DNA of 64,000 bases. Origin: Coffea arabica (lineage: Eukaryota; Streptophyta; Magnoliopsida; Gentianales; Rubiaceae). Made by a program: the position numbers and the translations under genes. This document shows, in pieces, positions 1-11,345 of this stretch (position 1 is its first letter; each line of letters starts with the position of its first letter). The stretch covers positions 9,922,501 to 9,986,500 of the forward strand of contig NC_092317.1 in the NCBI RefSeq assembly GCF_036785885.1. Direction: 5' to 3'. The notes under the pieces were generated by a model. The model worked only from the letters and a program-made list of their open reading frames with translations, did not search any database and was not told where the DNA came from.

Positions 1-136
1 TATTTAGAAGTTTATAAATGTAAAACTTGATTAGGATGAGCTTAATTGTATATGTATACTCCGCGCACGTCACTAACTATTCTAACTGTTGACCAGTCAT
101 TAGTTTAATAACATTTGTTGCATGGCTTCAGAGAGA

Positions 137-300
137 AGGGCCAAATGCAGGGGTTGGAACTATTGTTGCTAACACCAATAAGAGAGCCTGACCTTCCATT
201 GTTGTTGGCTCAGAACAAACTCCAGCAGTCACTGCATCTTCAATATCCACTTCTGCTGGTATGGTATCTCACATTGACAATAGCAGCATCAGTATGAGGT
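137..300 (+). pseudogene. Possible 3' exon of a MULE transposase
   Basis: After a plausible acceptor (TTCAG near 140), one frame reads GPNAGVGTIVANTNKRA, then a stop, then PSIVVGSEQTPAVTASS and a Ser/Thr-rich tail to about 297. The Ala/Ser/Thr-rich composition resembles the tail exon after the zinc knuckle of the right-edge MULE transposase (APKIGQTASNATSVASAAQ). No catalytic domain is in view because the window begins here. The call rests mainly on its position facing the GRF gene and could be wrong. Nothing else between 300 and 850 is recognisable; that stretch is probably intron, UTR or decayed sequence. Confidence 0.25.
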
Positions 301-850
301 TCTAATTAGTACTAGTATTATGAGTTTTGCTTTGGGAGACTAATCTGGTATTTTTGTATACGTAGCATTCCTCATCATCTAGAATGATGTTTTTAGATGA
401 TGTTTTCTGAGATTCTTGTTGATTGCTACATACTTTTGTTTAGTTGTAAATATGGATGCAAGTGGTTAATTGCATTCCCAGTCCCAGTGAACGACTTCAA
501 AGACATATGTTTTGGTACTTATGTTTGGGAATTGCAATTTACTCTTGCCAAGTATGCTCTGCTGCTACCCATAGATCTTGCAAATATGACTTATTACCTT
601 TATGTATGGAATTTGCAAGCCTTCAAAGATGTCATGCTGTTGTTTTTTTTTTTTAACTCTATGACTCTGATTCCTCAGGATTACGTGTGAAACTAGTACT
701 GTTGTTTTCCAATGAACTTAGCAGGAGAGACACATTGTACCTAAGGAACTGCACCTGATAGCTTAATGCATTTTTTGTCAAGTATGACTTTTGGTATAAC
801 ACTGATAGGCAACAAATATGGGGGGCATACGTATGAAGTAAAACATAGCT

Positions 851-1364
851 TCAACTCTTTTTCATATAGCTTAACATCATGTCCAAGTTACACATGCCTT
901 TTGGTTCTTTCATGTATGACCAGTAAGGCTCCAAATAGCTTGGAACACATCTACTATTACTGGAACAAGAAACTGTGATTGCTTTAACAATTTGAATGAA
1001 AAGAAAAATTGCTAAGAGTACAAGATTGATGATGAACAAGAAAGTGATACATGCATTCTGTTGAGGCACAAAAGTTACATTCCTGATTTGCTTTCCTCAA
1101 TGGAAGCACTGCAGAATCAGCATCATTTCTTGTACGCTGCACTTCTTCACCTTCATTTCTTTGCCTCTGCAACTCTTCGCCTTCATTTCCTTCATACCAC
1201 TGGAAGTAGTTGCACTTTGAACAACTAAAATATAGCTTATCCGGATTTCTTTCACTCTCTGAGATTCGTAATGTGGCCTTGCGGTTGCATTTACAATACC
1301 GGTTCTTCATGCTTAATGATAAAGGTGAATTGTATGACTGACCTTGGAAGGATGAACTAGCCAT
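851..1364 (-). pseudogene. GRF-type zinc-finger protein with C-terminal membrane segment, frameshifted
   Basis: The ATG at 1364 opens a 126-codon frame. Near residues 23-57 is a GRF-type zinc finger: CKCNRKATLRIS, then Cys in YFSCSKCNYFQWYE. A charged Glu/Arg repeat (EGEELQRQRNEGEEVQRTRN) follows. The frame then ends in an unconvincing Cys/His tail. One base over, from about 1070 down to 851, another frame encodes a strongly hydrophobic stretch (CITFLFIINLVLLAIFLFIQ), which is the membrane anchor expected in small plant GRF proteins of the At4g04775-like type. A single-base shift near 1070-1090 is therefore inferred to have split finger from anchor. The right-edge gene at 60455 has the same finger-then-anchor order in one frame. 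The function of these proteins is not established. Alternative: a short unrecognised intron joins the two frames. Confidence 0.55.
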
Positions 1365-1779
1365 TTCTTTGCTTACTTTCCTTTTTAAGTTTTGCAGCTA
1401 TTTCATGCGGTTCCCTTACCTTTTAATACCACTGGAAGTAGCCGTTGCTTTTCCTTCACCTTCATGCGGTTCACTCAAAATAGCTGTTGCATGTCCAACG
1501 GCCATGTAACAGTGCTCATACCAGAAAATTTATCTCCAATTCATATTTTCCACCTACTGCAACTTTGATATGTCACAGGATTCAGTCAAACTAAGGGTAT
1601 GAAGGGAATTAAAATACTCTCCCTCTTCCAAAACCAATATTCTAATGTTACTTTTGCTCAGAGGGGCTGACATTGTTAAGAAAATGTCAATTCAAAGGGT
1701 GGTAAGAGAGATTTCTAAAATGTAAAGGGAGCTAAGTGATATTTGAAGAAACCTCAGGGGAGGTTTCTGATATTATCCC

Positions 1780-2800
1780 TATAAATTAACTTGATTTCTG
1801 GTTTCGGGAAGTTGTTCGTTTTTTCCCTATTTCAACAGAAAGCCTTGCGGCTTGTTTTGTTAGTTTATTCATTCAAGAGTTTTGATTAACATAATATTTA
1901 GTAGGGCCTGCATGATATGTAACTTATTAATATGTTAAGGAAATTAGGGTTTCTCTAATTTGTGTGAACCCTAATAAAGTTAAACAACACATTTAAGCCT
2001 TTGAAAAAAAAAAGTCCATAAGATTGGTTCACTAAGTATATAGTCTTATAAGACATTTATGGATTTCAAGAAAATTTTGAATTTGAATGATAAATTTGGG
2101 TTAAGTTATAGATATGGACTTTTAATCCAATAAATCTTGATCCATTTGACTGGTTTGACTAGAATTTGGCTTGTTTGACTATATTTGACCAGAATTGATT
2201 AGTTTGACAAGATTTGACCAATTTGACTGGTTTGACCACGTTTTGATCAAAATTGACTAAAGTTGATTTTGATCAAAATTTTTGTGTATTTCGTGTAATT
2301 TTAAATTTGAATATTGGTATGATTATATATATTTTAGAATAAATTAATTGAAACAATATGTAACTAAAGTGACATCTTTTGTGATTTAATTTATTTTAAA
2401 ATATACCTAGTTAGGTACTTGTAATTTTGTTAATATTGACTCAAAGGAAGGTCAATATTTAACAAAATTGCATGTGCAATTGTAGTAATAAACACGTGAT
2501 GATTATTCAAATTTTTTCGTGTGAATTATAAATTGGCCCAAAGAAAAATTTATTTTTGACATGTTATTATTGTCAGTGTTTATTATTGCATCAAGATATC
2601 ATTTAGAAGTTAATATTTTTATTCAAAAATAAAATATTAATGAAATATTGGTATCTTGAGATGGGGTTACCTTTATTTAAATTTATTATTATTTTTTGGT
2701 GAATGTGAGTTTGATTTAACTATTTTATGTTTTCTGCTCAGTTTCGAATGATCTTACAAATATTACTACCAATATCAATAATATTTCTATGCTGAATGGC
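1780..2800 (+). repeat. Copia-type leader/gag-start remnant, paired with 38940-39955
   Basis: About 1 kb matches 38940-39955 closely along its length, and a few further bases match 37652-37665. It contains no reading frame of its own. The right-hand copy runs on into a decayed copia gag, so this copy is read as leader and first gag codons, ending in the shared sequence CTATGCTGAATGGC. A stretch at about 2145-2275 is packed with TTTGAC words. The left edge is cut by the MULE ending at 1779. Unlike the right copy it lacks the 1.27-kb Harbinger-like insertion and so preserves the empty site (TTG at 1791-1793). Confidence 0.7.
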
Positions 2801-2911
2801 TTTCTTTTGGACCCTTTTAAGGCAGCTCCCAAACCACCGGATTGTGACGCAGCTGCAACCGCAATCACTAGCAGCAGTTCGTACTCATTAAATGATCACT
2901 TTAATTAATTG

Positions 2912-4218
2912 GGGACTGGTTATTTTTTTTTTTGCTTTTTTTTAACGTATGTGCATCATCGAACTAAAGAATTTTAGACAAAACTACGAGTTAAAATTTG
3001 TAACTTTGGAAGAGTTAAAAAAGGGAGAGAAGCTAAAACAATTTCACTTGAGTTTTTATTTTATTTTTATATCTTGATTAGCCGTTTGTTTTATTGAATC
3101 TTGCCCAATTCCCGTCACAAATAAAAAAAAATATGATTAAACAACAACTGAATTGTAATCAAAATAATAGTACAACCCATACTAAAGAATGGAAATTAAC
3201 ATACAAAATGAATCTATATATCCATAATCCAAAATGAATTTGGCAAATAGAGAGAACAAAAATAAAACCACAATTTTAGGGTAAAAAAGAGGAAAATAAT
3301 TAATTCTTCAACATTTCAGCTACAGGGCCATAATTTGGCGACGGAAAAACAAAGGGAAACCAATAAAACAACTCTATTGGTCCAAAAAGCAAACACCACG
3401 GAACGGAAGCCCCGTTCTGTTAGCCTCAATGGACCAAGTGAATAACTGTTTTTCGGCCTAGGTACTTCTGGACAAAAGTCACAGGGCTCCACACGCGTCT
3501 CAGCCCAGCACATGAATGTGATAGACTCGCAAGTCCAAGAAGTTTGCTTGTTTTCAAGCCTGTATCTCTACAGAAAATGGCCCGGGGACTTTCCTGGGCC
3601 TGGCCCCACATAGGTGTTGACCTTGACCATCTCACTTCGTCCGCGGTGCGACGGTTCGACCGACTTCGAAGCATAAATTATACTTGGGCATACTTCTTAA
3701 GAATTCACGATGTGGGAGGAGTTAATTTCTACTCTTAAGCTATTGAGCTAGCTAGGTAAGGGATTCGAAATCCCTTGCCTGCATTTCTCATTCAGAATTT
3801 TTTGAAATTTTTTCGCAAGTATAGTTTCCCTCAAGTTTTTAATAGATTAATCGCGTTGATCCCCACACTAGGCAAACCCTTAAGGTAGAGAAGGAAAAGA
3901 GCAGGGAAAACCGGTCTTCTCAGTAAATTATTCTAGCTGAAATTCAAAGATTGAAGAATCCGAGGTCTGACGTGATTGAACTTACCACAAAATGCCAAGA
4001 CATTGAGGATGCTGCAACTGTGCTAAGGAGGAGCAAAGTTTAGGTACTTCCAAAATGAGTTATTATCACTTTATCCCCTTAAAATTATATCATTATTATC
4101 AATTTACCCCCTAATATTATCTTTTATTCATTTCACTCCTATTGGTAATTCAATTTAGCATGTTAACAAATTCTGAATAAAAATATCTTTTTATTTTATA
4201 GTATTATTACATTATTAT
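2912..4218. repeat. Alpha duplicon, non-genic part (copies at 45715-46945 and 59305-60073)
   Basis: About 1.3 kb present three times in the window, beginning with a GGACTGG plus T-run junction. It contains a conserved 300-bp core (about 3320-3670) in all three copies. Short frames cross that core on both strands, but none is kept intact and none resembles a known protein, so no gene is called. Homology to the second copy breaks near 4218 (TATCACTT) and resumes at about 7196. The intervening 3 kb, which holds a P450 relic and a Helitron, is missing from the 46.9-kb copy. Confidence 0.75.
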
Positions 4219-4654
4219 TATCACTTTATCTCTTTAAATTATATTGATACAGTCACTTTAATATTGTATATTTTATCGAATTAAGATTTTTTTGGATTTG
4301 CAGAATTTTAGTGAAGAGTACACATGCTTTGGCATAATTAGCACATGCGTTTGGAAGTCGAACCAGTACGAGTTGGATCAAGAATTGACACAAGTAATTT
4401 GTTTAATTAATTTTTTTTGTAAGTAAGAGATATTAAATTCATGACATTCTACTTATAATTTCTCCCGCTTTGCCATCCAACTCAATCTTCCCCTCAAATT
4501 AAACTTATTAGATAAATTGTTGATTAAACTTGCCATCAAGTTCGAGCAATAAAAGCGCAAAGCCACCCACATCCACCTTTTTTTCATGAGATTTGGGTCG
4601 GACAATCAATTGGTTCTTCGTTCAATCAGTTGAACCGGTCCTTCCGGTCCAATT

Positions 4655-5030
4655 TTCAAAACACACCGCCTTCATTCATGTCCGTGTCCTCTGGTTTCCC
4701 TCCATCAGGCAATACAACATCAAACTTGCCCAAACATGTTGCTCGAATGAAGTCATTAATGGCAATGCAAAAGGTCATTAACAGCCACTAACTGCCAAAT
4801 AGAGTTGATCCAAAGCTGAACGTCGAAAACCAACATCAAATGTGGAGAACCTTAATAATGGATTTTGCGGCTTTTCTTCTCAATAATGGATTTTGCCAAC
4901 TGCCCAACAATTCTCAAATAGTAATAACATGGTAAGGCTGCGACAGGTCATGGCCCTTTTCGTTGATGCTTCGAGCCAAGTCTGACAGGAACCAATAATG
5001 GAGTAGGAACATGAGCCATGAAAACGTTAA
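4655..5030 (-). pseudogene. P450-1: heavily decayed CYP71-type exon 2 relic
   Basis: On the minus strand near 4665-4775 one frame reads TFCIAINDFIRATCLGKFD, then VVLPDGGKPEDTDMNEGGV. It matches the segment after the haem-binding loop of the other P450 copies ([13 protein letters not shown], [15 protein letters not shown]). Near 4970-5025 a second piece reads AHVPTPLLVP, matching the [13 protein letters not shown] segment just after the K-helix ETLR. The PERF and haem-cysteine segments between the pieces are scrambled or lost. There is no exon 1. This is a separate locus from P450-2: it lies 2.2 kb beyond that gene's stop and its residues resemble P450-4 (DGGKxED) more than P450-2. Confidence 0.6.
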
Positions 5031-5413
5031 TTTTTTCCGTTATTCATTTATAACCCATACCAAAACTCGGCAGTACTGGATCCAAAGTGGGGCAACTTAA
5101 TTTTTATTATTATCATTAATCTTTTGTCTCATAGCTTTTCTATACTATTTTGCAAATGATTTGTCTCATGGCCTCTCTCATGCAAATGATTTCAATTCTA
5201 CAATATAGAAATTCAATATTTTGGGCAAATCCCTAGTCATTAAGTAGGCATTTATATGGAGTACAAGAGCAGAACAATGGCAAACCGAAGGCACTCAACC
5301 TGTACATGGGTGGTTCTAAGCTTCCCATGTGTTGACCTACTTGATAAGTTATTTAGATCACTCAAATGGTTAATAAAATTGGAGATTGGAGAATACATAT
5401 ATATATATATATA

Positions 5414-7074
5414 CTAGGAGAGGAATGCCTGCGCATCGCGCGGGTGTTTGGTGCCAGTGATTAAAAAAGATTTTACGGTAGTTCAAGCGAATATCAAAAA
5501 ACTCACGCACATTAAGTAACACTATGAAGTAACAAAATATCTAATGTATACTGTGAGATAGAGAAGGAAATTATGCATGCTATCTTGCTTGGTTCATATA
5601 TTTTGTAACAAACACTTGTATATGAGCTTTTCATTAATAAGACTAAATGAACTTTAAATAGATACCCTAACGATTCAGAGAATGACAATAAACAAAGTGA
5701 TTATCCACTTAAAGATGCATCTACACAACATTCTTGTTGATGAAAGTAGCCAACTTTTTTAGCAACGACAAAGTCTAACCTCGAAAGGTTTGGTTCCATC
5801 AGAGGATTCAACAATGGATCATCAACCCCCGTAGATTTTGGGTAAACATAATGCCAAATGCCCTTAACATAGGCGTTCGCCTGTAATTTCATTAACTCAA
5901 TACTGATTAGATTTTTTCCCAAAAAATAAGGACAATTGAGAAAAATCACATCAAAATCAAAGTCGTCTAGTATCTCCAACCAAACCCTTGATGCCATGTG
6001 TATGTTCTAAATTACCACCAGCATTATACCCACCAAAAAACACCCTATCAAAGCCAGCATAATCCCTAAGCCATACCTCAGGACCCTCACCATTTGAATG
6101 AGGGGCAATCCATTTGACTGCAATCTAAGAATCTTCATAAGCAATAGGCAAAGGATGCTCAGGGCGAGCTGATAGTTAATTGAAATTGCTACAACACTAA
6201 CTTCTGCAACTACTACATTAAGGTGCGCGTGATATGTAGGAGAGAAGGCATATTTGATCAAAAAGCCTCCACCATGTAAGTAGACCAAAAAAGGAAGTTT
6301 TGTATCTCCAAACCTATTCCAACAAAACCACACCATTTAAATTGTATAGAACAACCAACTTTGTGGGGAAACAATAATATCAACATTAAATTGTGCTAAC
6401 AGACTATCCAATTTTGGAATGAAAGCATTTAGCTAACAATAGAAATTATGATTTTGCAAAGCAAATCATACCATTAAAAAAAATGAAACCTCACCTCAAG
6501 TTGAACCACCAAGAATAGCTTCACCAGAGAACCATATTGAAATCCAGAGTATAATTACAATACAAATAAGTATTTACCGGAAGACGAAAGGAACATGACG
6601 GAAGAATGTGAAGGGGATATTTGAAGAATTGAAGTTGAAACTAATGCTCAATCATAAATTCCTTAATAAACCACATTGCCCTTGCTTTAATTGAGATGAA
6701 AATGACGTTTGAAGTTCTTCAAGTTATAATAGCAAAGTAAAATTAATAATTGATACAAACCATAATGAATGTCTCTGCAAGGACATTTAAGTAATTACGT
6801 CAATAAAGAAGCTTTATGGGTTGTACCCATTGTAGAAAAGATGACCAAATAATCTCACATTCCCAAACTACCCAAACCTTTGAACAAATCATCACTGCAT
6901 CTTTTAGAATATAAGGACATTTCAGTAAACACAATAATAGACATGTTATCTAAAGTAGTACCCAATACTATAACTACACTCAAAACAACCTCACAATCCC
7001 AAAATATCCCTACTCTTACAGTTGAAATTCAAAGCCATTCTTTGACCCAAACTCATTCTTATATAGTATAAGGA
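5414..7074 (-). mobile_element. Non-autonomous Helitron carrying a carboxylesterase fragment
   Basis: Read on the minus strand, the element starts TCCTTATACTATATAAG (at 7074) and ends CATTCCTCTCCTAG (at 5414). It is flanked by A before and T after, inside an AT-dinucleotide tract on each side, as Helitrons require. Next to the 3' end, CCTGCGC and CGCGCGG (about 5427-5444) form a 7-bp hairpin stem with an ATC loop. TC start, CTAG end, subterminal hairpin and A/T target without duplication are the defining Helitron features. It is 1661 bp, has no Rep/helicase gene and is therefore non-autonomous. The paralogous block at 46.9 kb lacks it, but the missing stretch there is larger than the Helitron, so that is not a clean empty site. 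Confidence 0.8.
5701..6336 (-). pseudogene. Carboxylesterase (CXE, alpha/beta hydrolase) fragment inside the Helitron
   Basis: The upstream part (6007-6336) has the oxyanion-hole motif HGGGF in LPFLVYLHGGGF, followed by SPTYHAHLN and VVAISINYQLA, typical of plant CXE/GID1-like hydrolases. It then shifts frame before the GxSxG nucleophile segment. The second part (5701-5997) begins with MASRV and continues with LNCPYFLGKN, then IWHYVYPKSTGVDDPLLNP and NLSRLDF, matching the region between the nucleophile and the catalytic Asp. Frames do not join, the N-terminus and the catalytic His end are missing, and several loops are corrupted. It has the same orientation as the Helitron, so it would be read through if the element is transcribed. 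It is a captured, non-functional fragment. Confidence 0.75.
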
Positions 7075-7276
7075 TTTATATATATATATATATAGTTCCT
7101 TCCAATCTAACTACACTTGTACATGACATCAAGTAAACATAAAACGGTGGAAATATGAGAACTTTCATCACAATGGAAAATGTGGTCTCCCACTCCTTAT
7201 TACGAGTCACCAGCGTGAACTTCCACTAGAAATAAGACCACAAAAATAAAAAAGAAAGCATACGAATACAAAGCCA

Positions 7277-10200
7277 TTAACAAAGATATGGAGTGGCAAT
7301 AGCATGTAGAGGATGTTTTCTGTGAACTGTGATACCAGATGCTTCAGTCATGTCCAAATCCTCTGGCTTCATTCCATCAGGCAATGCAAAATTAAATTTG
7401 TTGACCAATTTTGCCAATGCAAGTTCATTTACGGATATGGCAAAGTTGATACCCGGGCAAACCCTTCGTCCGGAACCAAAAGGAATTAACTCAAAGTTAA
7501 AACCTCGAAAATCTATATTGGAATTCAGAAACCTCTCAGGTTGAAATTCCTCAGGGTTCTCCCACAACATGGGGTCTCTTGCAATTGCACTAGCATTCAC
7601 CAACACTAGTGTGCCTGCTGGTATATCACACCCCATTATTTTGATGTCTCGAGTTGATTCCCGAGGAACCAGTAATGGAACAGGAACGTGATATCGTAGA
7701 GTTTCTTTAATCACTGCTTTTAAGTATCTCATCTTCTGCAAATCTAGTTGAGTTATTTCTGGTTTTCCCTGGGTCACTTCTCTTACCTCAGCCTGCAATT
7801 TCTGCAAGGTTATAGGTTTCTTTAGAAGTTCTGACATTGCCCATTCCATAACTGAATGTGTTGTGTCAGTTCCACCGCCAAACACGTCCTGCATGACGGA
7901 ATGAAGGAAAGTGTTGCTTTAGAACATGCATAGATGCTTTTTTTTTTTAATCTAAATTTTCAATTTCAAAAAAAAATGGGCACCTGTCCAAAGAAAAAGA
8001 AAAATGAAGACAGATTAACAATATTCATACTATCGCAATAAGCGTTTAATTACCACATACAAGACGAAACATTATGTTTAGGTACATGTAAATTTAAAAG
8101 TTACAAAAGTTTAAGTGCATAAAGTTCGGTTAACCCAAGCAACCATTGAGGTTTTTTTTTTTTTAACATTTTTTACAAGAGAAGGTATTCAAATGCAATG
8201 GATGAATTTTCTTTTAATCTGATAACAAGGGAAGGTATTCAAATACAAGGGACGAAAATGAGTTTGATTACATACATTCATAGTAATTTTGATATAACTT
8301 AAATATATTATAGAGTGTATATATTCAGAGTTGTGTGGTAATTTTAGAATTTTTATAGTGAGTCAACCCTTTTTGTTGTTTATTTAATATCCTTACCCCT
8401 TGTTTGCAGTTTTGTCCAAAATAAAAAGATCTTTCTACCCAAAATGGCAGTGATAAATATTTATCATTATTCATTCTTCAATATTTAGTGTGATCAATAT
8501 TTTGTTGTCCGAAAAGAATACAATTAATACGTATTTGACTTAATTATCCTAGATATGTTTATGACTTTTATTTTTTGTTCTAGTATGTTAATCTTTTGTT
8601 TACATGGAATTTTCACATTTTTTGCTTTCAGAATCTTTTGTTTACATGGAATTTCTACTATGTAATCTTTTGTTTTCATTTTTTATATGAAATTCAAAAA
8701 AAATTCTGCACAACTATTCAAAAGTCAAAGAATAAAGTATCTCAAAACATTTGTGTGCTTGAAAAAAAAGAAAATTTTATTTTACATAAAAGAAAATTTT
8801 TTATTAAGCTCACAAATGTCTTAAGATATGGTGATACAGTGAAAAGATTTTGATAAATTTGATATCCTGCTATATTAGGCATTCTAAGATGAAATTGGAA
8901 AGAACTTTCTTTAAATTTTTTGAGGAATAGAATTTGAGAAAAAAAAGTTGGAATAAACATTTCAAAGGGAAAGGAATTTCCCTTTAAATGATTTATACCA
9001 AACTTAGCATGTAATGAATAAGTTATAAAGGCTTTTTTCGAGTCTATTCCTACCTACAAAACATAGTGTTAACGTATGGAATGGAATCGATGTTTCCAAA
9101 CTATTACTAGACTGACCTAGCTAGACTGATTGATTGAACCAAGGACCAACTCTATCACAAGATTCTATGTTAAAGCAAGAAAAAAAAATAAACAATGAGT
9201 CAACCTTAAACATAAACTGATCAAACCGGACAAACCTGGTAAAACTCCAACAGTTGAATAGGCTAGCCACTAGAAATTTTTTCCCTTTATATAATTTGGT
9301 ATTATTCAAATTTTCTAATTATAACTAAAGTAAGAAAACATTTAATTGAACTAGTGGTTGAACCATGAAGGCATGAACCAAAAGCTCTTTCATTGAACCA
9401 TCCGAGTTTAATAATATTGAATTCAGTAAACCTTACAAACCAAATAGATTTTGATCTTGCACATCGGAGTAAAGGAGGAGGATGCCATCTAATAGGTTGT
9501 CATGTCCAAGTCAACTAAACAAGAAACATTTGTATGACAGTACCAAACAAAATCTAAACCTTCCAGCCTAGTGCAAGTCACTACCTGCAAAACTAGTACT
9601 AGATGATCTATTACCAATAAACATAATTCTTTTCAGAGTTGAAATCAATTATAAATTCTCATAGTACGATGTAATTAAAGAGATGGAGAGAGATCCAATT
9701 TACCAGGATGATAGCTTTCATATCATCACGGCCAAGAGCAAAGCCGATAGTGCTTTCCTTATTAACCTCGATCAGAATGTCCACAAAGTCTAGGCATCTT
9801 GCCTCAACGGAATAGTCATTTTCAGCCTCACCTTTCCTCTTATTTATGTGCTCTTCTATTACACCCTCAAGAAATTCATCAATCAGTTTAACAAATTTCT
9901 CTACTTTCAAGTCCAAACCATTGAAACGATTAACCCATGCAAGCCAAGGAATGTAGTCTCCTACATCAAAAACACCCATTAACTCAACAAAAACCCTCAA
10001 ATTTTCCATAATTTTTCCTCCCTTTTTCTTCCTCACTATACTTCCTCCCCAGGGCAACCCTACAAATTATATCATTTGTGAGAGTTACAAATATTTCAGT
10101 TAAGTTTACAGGTGAAGAAGAACACATCTGATTGATCTTTTCGATCATGAGTGAAGTCTCTTCTTCTCTAACATGCTGATATGACTGAACCCTTTGGTTA

Positions 10201-10619
10201 CTCAAAAGATGCAGCACACAAATGCTTTTGGCTTGTCTCCAATACTCACCATACGGTGTAAATGCTACGTCCTTACTTCCGTAGAATAGTCTATCTTTAA
10301 CGCTCGATTTAGGCCTGTTTGAAAAAACCAGATCATGGGTTTTCATGATCTGGCTAGCTGCATCAGATGAAGAGACAACCAGCACTGGCTTGCTTCCAAA
10401 ACGAAGTAGCATGAGTGGGCCATATTTTCTTGACAATGATTGGAGGGATCTGTGTGGAAGCAAGCCAAGCTGGTGAATATTTCCAATAATTGGGAGCTTT
10501 GGTGGAGATGGTGGTAGCTCTTTTTGGGGTTTAGAAGCAGCATAGAACCATTTCAAAAGGGCTAGAAGGAATACAACTGAGGAAACTGAGAAGAATAAAA
10601 GATCAAAAGAGAACGCCAT
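7277..10619 (-). pseudogene. P450-2: type I CYP71-family cytochrome P450 with one frameshift in exon 1
   Basis: Exon 1 is 9704-10619, the intron 7889-9703 (GT...AG, phase 0), and exon 2 is 7277-7888. The product would be an ER-anchored haem monooxygenase: N-terminal membrane segment ([20 protein letters not shown]), proline hinge PPSPPKLP, C-helix WRQAKS, I-helix GGGTDTT, K-helix ETLR, PERF, haem loop [11 protein letters not shown]. Substrate cannot be inferred. In exon 1 the run at 10012-10016 has five T (A5 on the coding strand) where P450-6 has four. This +1 shift turns the EEEKGRK segment into a stop 8 codons on. The rest of both exons is open and very similar to P450-6. The lesion is in a homopolymer, so a sequencing error is possible, in which case this would be an intact gene. 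Confidence 0.85.
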
Positions 10620-10662
10620 GATCTATATGATCTTGTGTTTGCCTATTAATGGGCTACTCTTC

Positions 10663-10670
10663 TTATATAA
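10663..10670 (-). promoter_or_regulatory. TATA box of P450-2
   Basis: TTATATAA about 44 bases upstream of the ATG at 10619, in a sequence shared with P450-6 upstream DNA. The matching site in P450-6 (50865-50872) reads TTATGTAA. Distance to the ATG implies a very short 5' leader. Confidence 0.5.
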
Positions 10671-11336
10671 GATTACAGGCTGCTTTTAGAATTGAAATCC
10701 CAATAATACACCTTACAACAATAGGACCAGAAATGTATATTTAATTATTTAGCACAAGGGATGATTTGAGCCCGCAAGTTACACGGGGAGGAATGAGTTG
10801 GGTTGTGCAAAGAAAAGGAGTATAAGTAAAAGGTTTGGATGCTAACTCACTTACACTAAAAAGAAAAAAAAAAAGGAGCGCATACGTTACACAAGACAAA
10901 ACTATTGGTCTCTGATTTATGTTTTGGAGCTATGGTATTTTTGTCTGATTTATGTGATTGGTCTCTGATTTATCTTTTGGAGCTATGGTATTGGAATCAT
11001 GGAGAAAACTCCTTTGTGAAAGAATATCCATTCACATTTCGCAAAATTTGACCCCAAGAAATAGAAAAAGACTAGCTTCTGATGGGATCGGTGCATCAGA
11101 AAAAAGACGTTTATTTTTTTGTTCCTTGGATGAAGGAAGCCGGAGCATCAAACATGCCCTTTCGGCCATAGGCCATAGCCCACAGCCGACAGTTGATTCT
11201 CCTTTTTGCCACGGACGTCTTATCAAATTATGTAACAAAATTTCAACGGTTAGGTACAAAAATAGGTAACTCCGTCTAGGTTGCCCAATCAATTATGACT
11301 ATCATTTTGTGTCTTTGAAGAAAATTTGGCATGCAA
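10671..11336. other. Intergenic, alpha-block upstream DNA
   Basis: This is the 5' flank of P450-2. The stretch 10975-11245 matches 51835-52055 downstream of the sister gene P450-6 upstream region, extending the alpha duplication. Short overlapping frames on both strands are not conserved between the copies. No gene is seen. Confidence 0.5.
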
Positions 11337-11345
11337 TTTTCCTAT

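Larger units (their letters stand above)
1..1779 (+). mobile_element. Right-hand part of a Mutator-like element (MULE), left end outside the window
   Basis: The segment ends at 1779 with a terminal sequence which, read inward on the minus strand, starts GGGATAATATCAGAAACC and carries CCTCCCCTGAGG. This has the same style as the ends of the elements at 11346-13112 and 13789-14716. Homology between the 1780-2800 block and the 37.65-39.96 kb block begins exactly at 1780, which fixes the boundary. Inside lie a minus-strand GRF zinc-finger gene (851-1364) and possible plus-strand transposase 3' exon sequence (about 137-300). The layout mirrors the MULE at the right edge of the window. The other terminus and the target duplication cannot be seen, so the MULE assignment rests on end sequence and gene content. 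Confidence 0.5.

Noticed and set aside
3316-3738. Frames of 64-82 codons on both strands in the alpha core, conserved in three copies
   Set aside because: Conservation is explained by recent duplication; frames differ between copies in start, stop and length, and no domain is visible.
5395-5413. AT-dinucleotide microsatellites near 5400, 7080 and 40790 as functional signals
   Set aside because: Ordinary simple repeats; the first two only matter as Helitron target sequence.
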